From positions 1,302,001-1,366,000 of the forward strand of contig JAYQNH010000002.1 in assembly GCA_038144195.1 (NCBI GenBank): a DNA stretch of 64,000 nt, read 5' to 3'. The position numbers were made by a program, and so were the translations under genes. The first letter of the stretch is position 1; the number at the start of each line of letters is the position of its first letter. The notes under the pieces were generated by a model. The model did not search any database and had not been told where the DNA came from. It worked only from the letters and a program-made list of their open reading frames with translations. Origin of the DNA: VMDJ01 sp038144195 (GTDB lineage: Bacteria > Pseudomonadota > Gammaproteobacteria > Chromatiales > Chromatiaceae). Below, piece after piece: positions 29,291 through 37,309 of this stretch.

Positions 29291-29601
29291 GCCTGGCGGA
29301 GTGCCTCTCAGGTGGGATAAGGGGCTTTGCAGATGCGTTCACCCGGTAGTGTTATCAGCGATATTGCGCCGCGCTAATATTTTTGTTGTTTCAGCTTCGA
29401 CTGAGCCGCCGAACAATCTCTGCGTTACTGAGTTAGATTCTTCTAATGATGCACTGTTATGGTGCTTAAAGCTGCCCGTTGACTGTGCATTTTTGGTGTG
29501 AATCTTCCATTTATTTATAATTTTACGAATAAAAACAATATTTTATAATTGTTGGTATCTTGTTTGCAGAAGTTTCATAACGAATATTTAGATGAACTGT
29601 T
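29291..29601 (+). promoter_or_regulatory. Upstream region of the glucosylglycerate operon
   Basis: No gene seen. From about 29,500 the sequence turns strongly AT-rich. A TATAAT at 29,544-29,549 could be a -10 about 50 bp before the start; the -35 spaced 17 bp away (TTTTAC) is poor, suggesting an activated or stress-sigma promoter. Confidence 0.4.
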
Positions 29602-30426
29602 ATGAGTCGACTACTGCTCTCTACCGATCTTGATGGAACCCTTCTAGATCACTACACCTATAGTGCCGCACCAGCAGACAAACTCTTTCCGCTATTAGAC
29701 CGGCTGAATATCCCTTGGATTTTCAATACCAGTAAAACAGCCCCCGAGTTGATTGCACTGCGAAGTCAGTTGGCCAATCCACACCCTTTCAGTGTCGAAA
29801 ATGGGGGCGCTATTTATGTACCTAAGGGAAGCCAACTAGCGGCTGAGTTGGAGTTGCAAGAACACCTTGGCTTCTACGTTATCAACCTTGGTCTGACACG
29901 CGCTGACATTTTGTCACGTGTCGAGCCTTTCAGATCACAGTTCAATTTCTACGGCCTATCTGAGATCTCTGTTGATGAGATGGCTGTTATGACGGGACTC
30001 TCGCATGAGCGAGCAAAGTTAGCTCTGGATCGAAATTTTAGTGAACCCTTGGTTTGGAGAGATTCCGAAGAGCAACTTCAACGTTTTTCATTGTCTCTAT
30101 CGGAGATGGATATCCAGGTAGTGAAAGGGGGGCGTTTTGTCCACCTTCAAGGTGAGGTCTCAAAAGCTCACTCCCTAGCTTGGTTGGTCGATCAGTATCA
30201 AACGCTTTGGAACACTAATGTAGAGAGTATTGCGTTGGGTGATGGTGAGAATGACCGCGCGATGCTTGAGATGGCGGATATTGCCATTCAGGTGCGATCT
30301 CCCGTTCATAGCTTTCCAGCCATTAATGCCTTAGGTGAGGTTATTCAAACAGACCTTTGCGGGCCAGAGGGTTGGTATCAAGCGGTTAAAGCCTTGGTCG
30401 CTGACCGATTTCCCGATGCATTCTAA
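29602..30426 (+). CDS. Glucosyl(mannosyl)-3-phosphoglycerate phosphatase, HAD family
   Basis: Removes phosphate from the sugar-3-phosphoglycerate made by the next gene, giving the compatible solute. The protein is a 274-aa MPGP-like HAD phosphatase. Motif I is STDLDGTLLDH (nucleophile Asp at the start of the DxDGT), motif II is NTSKTAPE, and motif III/IV are the Lys in VVKGGRF and LGDGENDRAML. The cap contains the SVENGGAIY stretch. Annotation as the glucosyl form rests on the neighbouring GpgS; alone it could act on the mannosyl compound. Confidence 0.88.
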   Translation: MSRLLLSTDLDGTLLDHYTYSAAPADKLFPLLDRLNIPWIFNTSKTAPELIALRSQLANPHPFSVENGGAIYVPKGSQLAAELELQEHLGFYVINLGLTRADILSRVEPFRSQFNFYGLSEISVDEMAVMTGLSHERAKLALDRNFSEPLVWRDSEEQLQRFSLSLSEMDIQVVKGGRFVHLQGEVSKAHSLAWLVDQYQTLWNTNVESIALGDGENDRAMLEMADIAIQVRSPVHSFPAINALGEVIQTDLCGPEGWYQAVKALVADRFPDAF

Positions 30427-30440
30427 TTTAGGAGTATTTT

Positions 30441-31667
30441 ATGGGCGACTTTTATCAAAACGGTATCGTTACAACGCTGCATAACTTGTCAGATAGACCG
30501 GTTGAAGCACTTGAATCAGAGTTGCTAGAGTTCTCAAAGCATAGACAAATGGGGTTGATCTTGCCCTGTCTTTACTCGGAGTTAGAGACCGAAGCGATGC
30601 CCAATATCCTGGAGCATCTCATGCAGGTTCCTTACCTTTCACAAATAGTGATCGGTTTAGATAGGGCGGATGAACAGCAGTATGGTGACGCCTTGAAATT
30701 CTTCTCTGCGCTACCTCAAAACATCAAAGTGCTCTGGAATGATGGTCCACGACTGCGTGCAGTTGATGAGATTTTGCAAAGTCATCAGCTATCACCAGAT
30801 CAACCCGGTAAAGGACGGAATGTTTGGTTCTGCATGGGTTATGTATTGGCATCCGGTATTGCAGAGTCGGTGGCAATGCACGACTGTGATATTTTGACAT
30901 ACGATCGCTCTCTGCTGGCGCGTCTTATCTACCCGGTCGCTAATCCCAACTTTAACTACGAGTTCTGTAAAGGGTTCTATGCGCGTGTGGCTGACGGCAA
31001 AATCAATGGCCGGGTCAGCCGATTGTTGGTTACTCCGCTGATAAGGGCGTTAAAGAAAGTGTGTGGGCCGCTCGATTATCTGGAGTATCTTGATAGTTAT
31101 CGATACCCTTTGGCGGGCGAGTTCTCCTTTAGACGCGATGTGATGAATGATATTCGCATCCCATCCGATTGGGGTTTGGAGATTGGCGTGTTAAGTGAGA
31201 TGACTCGTAACTATTCAAATAACCGACTCTGTCAGGTTGATATTGCCGAAATTTACGATCACAAACATCAGGACATCTCGCTCGATAATGAGCATGCCGG
31301 ACTCTCTAAGATGTCGATCGACATTACCAAGGCAGTGTTCAGAAAGTTGGCAACCAATGGCATTGTCTTCAATCAAGAGACCTTCCGAACCATCAAAGCG
31401 ACCTACTTCAGGATTGCGCTCGATTTTGTCGAGACCTATAGAAACGATGCATTGATCAACGGTTTGAAGTTAGATGTTCATCACGAGGAGCAGGCTGTTG
31501 AGCTGTTCGCTCAAAACATTATGAAAGCGGGAACTCACTTCTTGGATCATCCAATGGAGACCCCTTTTGTACCAAGTTGGAGCCGCGTGATCAGTGCCTG
31601 CCCAGATGTGCAGCAGATGATATTAGATGCGGTCGAAGCGGATATGAGCGAATTTGGGGAGGGTTGA
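30441..31667 (+). CDS. gpgS: Glucosyl-3-phosphoglycerate synthase (GT81)
   Basis: Transfers glucose from an NDP-glucose to 3-phosphoglycerate, the first step to glucosylglycerate. The 408-aa protein closely follows the family: VIGLDRADEQQ, LWNDGPRLRAVDE, the metal-binding HDCDILTYDR, NPNFNYEFCKGFYARVADGK, GRVSRLLVTPLIRALKK, and IPSDWGLEIGVLSEMTRN. It sits 14 bp after the phosphatase with AGGAG upstream, and 2 bp before the phosphorylase gene, so the three form one operon. galU elsewhere in the window could supply UDP-glucose. Confidence 0.94.
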   Translation: MGDFYQNGIVTTLHNLSDRPVEALESELLEFSKHRQMGLILPCLYSELETEAMPNILEHLMQVPYLSQIVIGLDRADEQQYGDALKFFSALPQNIKVLWNDGPRLRAVDEILQSHQLSPDQPGKGRNVWFCMGYVLASGIAESVAMHDCDILTYDRSLLARLIYPVANPNFNYEFCKGFYARVADGKINGRVSRLLVTPLIRALKKVCGPLDYLEYLDSYRYPLAGEFSFRRDVMNDIRIPSDWGLEIGVLSEMTRNYSNNRLCQVDIAEIYDHKHQDISLDNEHAGLSKMSIDITKAVFRKLATNGIVFNQETFRTIKATYFRIALDFVETYRNDALINGLKLDVHHEEQAVELFAQNIMKAGTHFLDHPMETPFVPSWSRVISACPDVQQMILDAVEADMSEFGEG

Positions 31668-31669
31668 TC

Positions 31670-33408
31670 ATGACAACACTAAACCATACCCAAATTGAGC
31701 AGCGTATAGCTGCTCATCTAACAGTTTTGTATCCAGCTAGGGATATTCATGAGCTGACCCAGCAGTGTTTAGAGGTTATGCGGCTCTCAGTGGATACCCC
31801 CTCACCTGAACCGCATCGAAATATATGGGATCAGTCCGATGTCATGCTGATAACTTATGCTGACTCGCTTAGGAAAGAGGGTGAGGTGCCCCTTAAAACA
31901 TTGAATGACTTTGTAAAGAATCGTCTAGCAGAGAGTATCTCGGTAGTTCATCTGTTGCCCTTCTTCCCATTCAGTTCCGATGATGGCTTCAGTGTTATGG
32001 ACTACACCACGGTCAATCCTAGCTGTGGAGATTGGTCTGATATTCGATCCATGACCGAATCTTTTAAGATTATGGGGGATTTGGTCATCAATCACTGCTC
32101 AAGTCGCAGTCTCTGGTTTGAGAACTACAAAAGGAGTCGATCCGGGGCGGACTACTTCTTTGAAGCTGAGCCTGAATGGGATCTATCGCAGGTGGTTCGC
32201 CCTAGAACCTCGCCTCTTCTGAAAGAGGTGCGAACAGTGAATGGCGAGAAGCACGTTTGGTGCACTTTCAGTCATGATCAAGTCGATTTAGACTTTACCA
32301 ATCCAGATCTGCTGCTAGAGATTCTCTCGATCATACGTCTTTATTTGGAGCAGGGGATACGTTGGTTCCGCCTCGATGCGGTGGCTTTTTTGTGGAAAGT
32401 ACCAGGTACCAGAAGTATCAACTTGCCAGAGACTCATGAGGTGATACGTCTGCTACGACTGCTCATAGAACACCATTCATCGTATGCCGTCATCATTACT
32501 GAGACTAACATTCCTAATTCGGAAAACCTCACCTATTTTGGTAACGCCAATGAAGCACACCTAATTTATAACTTCTCGCTCCCTCCGTTACTGATTAATA
32601 CCCTAATAACAGGTGATTGCACGCATTTAAAGCAGTGGTTGATGACTATGCCTCCCGCTCAATATGGCACAACCTATCTGAACTTCATCGCATCACATGA
32701 TGGTATTGGCTTGCGACCGACTGAAGGGCTGTTGAGTGAATGGGAGATAGAAAACCTAATTGGCACCATGCAAAGATTTGGTGGTCGAGTAAGTTGTCGA
32801 ACAGATGCCGAAGGAAACTCAAGCCTTATGAGATCAATATTAGCCTCTGGAATGCCATGGTGGGTACGCATCAATCGGGTCCTGATGGGCTCCAGTTTGC
32901 GCGCTTCATCTGTGCAGCAGCGGTAATGATGGCGCTCGAGGGCGTTCCGGCGTTCTACATCCATTCATTGTTAGCTACAAAGAATGATGTCGAGCGTATC
33001 GAGCATACAGGTAACTTTAGGTCGATTAATCGTCATGCTTGGGATGTTGATCAACTGGAGCAACAGCTCTCTGCGGAGACCCATCACAATAAGGTATTCG
33101 AAGCGATGTTGGCCCTGTTAAAAATTCGTCGTAAACAGCCAGCCTTTCATCCCAATGCCACCATGTACACTCTGCATACAGGAGAATCACTGTTTGCCTT
33201 CTGGCGTCAAAGTATCAATCGCTCGCAGAGTATTTTTGCCGTCTATAACATCACCAATGAGCCGCAGACCTTTAACTTGTCCGAGTTAAACTTGGTGATT
33301 ACTGATCAGTGGACAGATTTAGTCAGTGGTGAGGTGTTTGATGATCGGTTGGCGCAGGTCACACTTCGTCCCTATCAATATCTTTGGTTGACGAATAAAC
33401 AAGACTGA
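31670..33408 (+). CDS. GH13_18 glycoside phosphorylase, probable glucosylglycerate phosphorylase (frameshifted)
   Basis: Sucrose-phosphorylase-like GH13 enzyme. The nucleophile Asp is near residue 235 (WFRLDAVAFLWK), the acid/base Glu near 278 (IITETNIPN) and the third carboxylate near 344 (IASHDGIGLRP). The frame breaks at 32820-32822; one more A gives EGNSKPYEINISLWNAM, a conserved family segment. Corrected length is about 579 aa. Family members next to gpgS/gpgP phosphorolyse glucosylglycerate to glucose 1-phosphate and glycerate, which fits turnover of the solute. Specificity within GH13_18 cannot be proven by reading. Confidence 0.87.
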
Positions 33409-33540
33409 CTTCTTTTTAGGGGCAAGGGTGGAAGACGGATCGGTCGTAATGATTAAGTATTTATACAGACACAGAAAAAGAAAAAAATTATGCGTTTTGT
33501 TTAGGTCATTGATTCAGTGTAAGTCTGCGATTGCTATATA

Positions 33541-33873
33541 TTGATATTTCTCCATGTACTTAATAGTTACTTTTTAGTGCTACTGGAAGTTGGAGTTATC
33601 TTAGCCGTTATTGTGATGGCTATTTTTTTGCGTGACAGCAATCACCCTTCAATGATTTATTTAATGAGAATATTCAGTTGGATGAACAAGCGATTTGGCA
33701 CCGCAGGTACAGCGTTTTTATTGATGTTGCTACCGCCTGCTGCGGGATGGACCCTTTTCTCGCTGATTGCACAATTTGTGCACAAAAAATCATCCATTCT
33801 GCTAACAATAGGCATTATGTTCACAGCGTTGGCCGTTCTTGCATACAGAGCAGTAACCAAGGACAGATCGTGA
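33541..33873 (+). CDS. Small hydrophobic membrane protein, 110 aa
   Basis: Unknown family. Three hydrophobic segments: FLVLLEVGVILAVIVMAIFL, AFLLMLLPPAAGWTLFSLI and ILLTIGIMFTALAVLAY, with a basic C-terminus. The start codon is TTG with no clear ribosome site, so the N-terminus is doubtful. It overlaps the next small gene by a GTGA junction, which supports both being real and coupled. Confidence 0.55.
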   Translation: MIFLHVLNSYFLVLLEVGVILAVIVMAIFLRDSNHPSMIYLMRIFSWMNKRFGTAGTAFLLMLLPPAAGWTLFSLIAQFVHKKSSILLTIGIMFTALAVLAYRAVTKDRS

Positions 33874-34073
33874 AGTGGTTACTTGTCTATCTTGTTGTTG
33901 ATTCTCTTGGTGTTGCAGTTGCAACTCACGGCACATACAGTTCAATGAACGAATGTTTTCGTGCGAGGGATGCGCTCAAATACGAAATCAACGGTAACTG
34001 GCGTGAGCAATTTCCAATAGGTCAGCAAGCTGTTTGCATTGAGTTTGCACAAGAGCAATCATTAGTTTTTTGA
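33870..34073 (+). CDS. Small putative exported protein, 67 aa
   Basis: GTG 33870 overlaps the preceding stop. The first 22 residues (KWLLVYLVVDSLGVAVATHG) look like a signal peptide or anchor. The rest has two cysteines (NECFRAR, AVCIEF), compatible with a disulfide in the periplasm. It resembles small secreted proteins of the kind with a paired Cys and Arg-Asp-Ala helix seen in marine gammaproteobacteria, but I do not know a function. Confidence 0.55.
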   Translation: MKWLLVYLVVDSLGVAVATHGTYSSMNECFRARDALKYEINGNWREQFPIGQQAVCIEFAQEQSLVF

Positions 34074-34094
34074 CATTGTTAGCCGGTGATAAAA

Positions 34095-36437
34095 ATGAGC
34101 GCTGAATACGACAAAATATTTATTGTAGAAAAACCGAGTTTTTCAGATTATGTGATTGATGGGAACGCTGACCCTGAGATAACTCTTGTTAGAGGTGAAA
34201 CATACCTTTTGACTTCACCACCGATGGTCATCCTTTTACATTAAATCTTCCTTGGGTGCTGGAACAGCTGGACAATACGATTCAGGTGTAATCAACCAAG
34301 GGTCGAGTAGTGCGAACCAAGATTTAATCTTTACAGTGCCTGATGATGCACCGGACACCCTTTACTACCAGTGCTCGGCACATTATCAAATGAACGGTGT
34401 GATTAAGATTGTTGATCCAAATCCAGCGGCTGTAGTAGTTCCAGAGCATACCGGCTTCGGTGGTTTAGACTTCCAGCTAGATGCATCTGAATACCAGATG
34501 TACTTTTTCGAAGGTGCATTTGGTGAGGTAGTAGTAGATCCGACAGAAAGCGGGAATACTGTTGTCAAGTTTATAAGAACAGCGGAATCAAAGCACTACG
34601 CGGGAGTAATACTTGGATACCTGGATGGCTTTAAAGTAGATGAAATACCAGTTGATTTAGAAGCCGGAAATACAACCATTAAAGCTAGAATCTGGTCTCC
34701 GAACGACGGAATAGTCGCTGGGATGCAGATTACCGACTCAGTGGAAACTGGCAAAGGAAATAACTATTTCAATGTATTCACACAGGTTACCCTAAGTAAA
34801 GGATGGAACGACGCGGTCTTTGATTTTCAAAACCAGTCGATCGATACGTCGATGAACCTGGTGAGTTTTTTCCCAACGGGTTTGTTGCGACCCCTATCGA
34901 GCCAACAGCCACCTACGATAGGTTGTCACTTTATTTAGATTGGGAGAACGGTAAGGACTTTGCAGGAAACCAAGTTGGCACAGCTTTAACTGAGAACGTA
35001 ACCTATTATATTGACAATGTGATACTTGGGTTTGGGGAGCCTGTTTATTATGAGGGCGCTTCGGGAGCAACTGAGCAAATAAAGAGTACATTTAGTCATT
35101 TTAAAAACCACGTTTTATCTATCTTAGATGATAGTAGTGCCACACCACCTTCAGCTACCACCGATGCTGACTTAAATGGTTATACATTGGTCTTTGAAGA
35201 TACCTTTGACTCAATCGAGTCTGGTCCAAATGCCGCTAACTGGACATTTGATTTAGGTAATGATGGTTGGGGTAATGGAGAGGCTCAGGACTATCAATCA
35301 GGTCTTGATGATGCACAGATCATCGATTGGGATACCTCATCAGAGGTCAACGGTGCATTACGTATTACGGCTAAAAACGTCGGAGGGACCATTACGTCTG
35401 CTCGCGTTAAAAGTGATATTGATATGGGTCCTTATGGATACTATGAAGTCAGAGCTAAGTTGCCATCAGAAGATGGAGCCTGGCCTGCAATCTGGTTGTT
35501 GGGTGAGGGTGGCCGCACCAATTGGCCAAATGATGGAGAAATTGATCTTGTCGAATGGTCATCGGCAAATGCAATGGCGGATACACAGATAATTAGTGCG
35601 CTTCATTATCCAGCAGCGCATGGTGGTAGTGCGAACGTTACGACGACCAATCTTCCTACACCGGTTGATGATTGGCATACCTACCATCTCTGGTGGACAC
35701 CCGATGCAATTAAAATTGGTGTGGATGGAACTGAGGCCGATGCACACTTGGTTTACTCAAAACCAAATAAAGCCACTAACCATGGTTGGCCCTACGATGG
35801 GCCAATGGACATGATTCTCAATATTGCAATTGGGGGCACGTTAGGTGGTACGGTGCCAAGTAGTAACTTTGAATACACAATGGATGTTGACTACGTAAGG
35901 ATTTACCAGATGGAGGGCCTTGAAGCTTCTGAAGCGTCCTCAAAACTAACAATAACGTACGAAAGTGATGATCACTCAGGTTACATACATAATGATTTTG
36001 AAGGAAACAACTCGATCGTTTTAAGTGCGAGCGACGCTCCTCAATTCTCTGATGGCGCTGTGCTACAAATCACAAAAACAACTGGCGCTGCCGAAATTGC
36101 GGGTACTGTATTATTTGATTTGTTGGGAAGTGGTGAGTTAATTAGTGCAGACTCGAGTGTTGTTTCAATGGATGTGTTGAGTCCAAGCGATAACGTTAAG
36201 GTTCGTCTAAAACTTGAGGACAGTACAGATCAAAATGTTTTTGTTGAGCTAGACGCTTATACCGAATCCAATGGCTCAGACACATGGGAAACACTTACCT
36301 GGGATCTTTCTACCGCCAATGGGTTGGATCACAATAATAGCTACGACAAGGCAGTGGTGTTTATTGATTTTGGTAACCTGGGTGATAACAGTCAGTATTA
36401 CATAGATAATGTGCTGTTTAACGGTTATACCGCTTAG
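34095..36437 (+). CDS. Multidomain GH16 endo-beta-glucanase (three frameshifts)
   Basis: Predicted to cleave beta-1,3 or mixed-linked glucans such as laminarin. Order: an N-terminal cupredoxin-like module (HPFT.., QYDSGVINQG, DTLYYQCSAHYQMNGVI); a beta-sandwich module (about 34,440-35,040) ending YYIDNVILGFGEP; the GH16 catalytic domain (about 35,180-35,915) with the signature GEIDLVEW (nucleophile and acid/base Glu); and a C-terminal beta-sandwich module ending YYIDNVLFNGYTA. Breaks are at T4 34,207-34,210, AAA 34,243-34,245 and T6/C3 34,866-34,874; one added base fixes each. Corrected length is about 780 aa. No N-terminal signal peptide is seen. Confidence 0.88.
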
Positions 36438-36587
36438 TGAATTTACCCTCACCAGTAAGAGCTATAAAACTTTAATCAACGTCCAGACGAATGGTTTTTC
36501 ACTTTATTGATTGATGTCGTCGATATATCAGTTAATTAAGACAGTATGAGTTTTAGACGACCAGAATTCTCTTAAGTCTGCCTTTAA

Positions 36588-37283
36588 TCAAAGATTAATT
36601 CGATACTCTATGGCGAGTAAGCCTGATGTGTCAGAGATATTTCCTTGATCAAGATGCAGGCGAAATTTCACGTGGCTATTTGGCATGCTGGCGGTAAGAC
36701 CTAATCGAGTAACCACTTCGCTATAAGATTCTGCGTTACGTACTTTGAGTAGAGCTGAATCGATGGCTATTTTTGAATCTTGAAAATGTAGAAGTTTGGA
36801 TAGAACACCTTCAAGCATAAAAAATGAGTTTTTGATCAGAGTACCATTAATGCCTAATCCAACGGTTCTATGCCAGTCACGAATGCGCAGTGTGATGGGA
36901 TCGGTGAAAATGCTGATCCCTTCGGGGAAGCGATAACGTGAATGACTGAAGCCTATGCCCAGTTGCCAAAAGAGTTGAAAGTGGTCATTTGTATAAACCG
37001 GTTGGGAAATGTCGATTGAATGTAACAGCCTAACTTGTTCTGTGCTTATAGGGGCGTTTTGGGTATCAGAAGAAAGGGTAACAGCACTTAGACCTTTAGA
37101 ATTGGTGGTTGTATTGTTGTTGGCATTGTTACCAGAGAATTTTTCGTAGGTCCTTTTGGCATTGTGAAACTCATCCTGGGCAAAAAAGCGACCTGAATTC
37201 ACTGTAATCTCTAGATCACTGGCGAAAGCGGACGAAATCAATCCACAAATTAAGCTTATAATTACTAAAGTCAAATGAACCAT
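36588..37283 (-). CDS. Putative outer-membrane beta-barrel protein
   Basis: 231 aa with a signal peptide (LTLVIISLICGLISSAFA). The mature part has alternating polar/hydrophobic strands (HFQLFWQLGIGFSHSRY, TVGLGINGTLIKNSFFMLEG, EVVTRLGLTASM) and ends in a typical barrel C-terminal strand (LLAIEYRINL). The Asn/Thr-rich stretch near residue 53-65 is a likely loop. No family recognised. It is divergent from the RTX gene with only 26 bp between starts, so they may share a regulatory region and a role. Confidence 0.7.
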   Translation of the reverse strand: MVHLTLVIISLICGLISSAFASDLEITVNSGRFFAQDEFHNAKRTYEKFSGNNANNNTTTNSKGLSAVTLSSDTQNAPISTEQVRLLHSIDISQPVYTNDHFQLFWQLGIGFSHSRYRFPEGISIFTDPITLRIRDWHRTVGLGINGTLIKNSFFMLEGVLSKLLHFQDSKIAIDSALLKVRNAESYSEVVTRLGLTASMPNSHVKFRLHLDQGNISDTSGLLAIEYRINL

Positions 37284-37309
37284 ATGAGTTTTATTTTAGC
37301 GGTGTAGTC

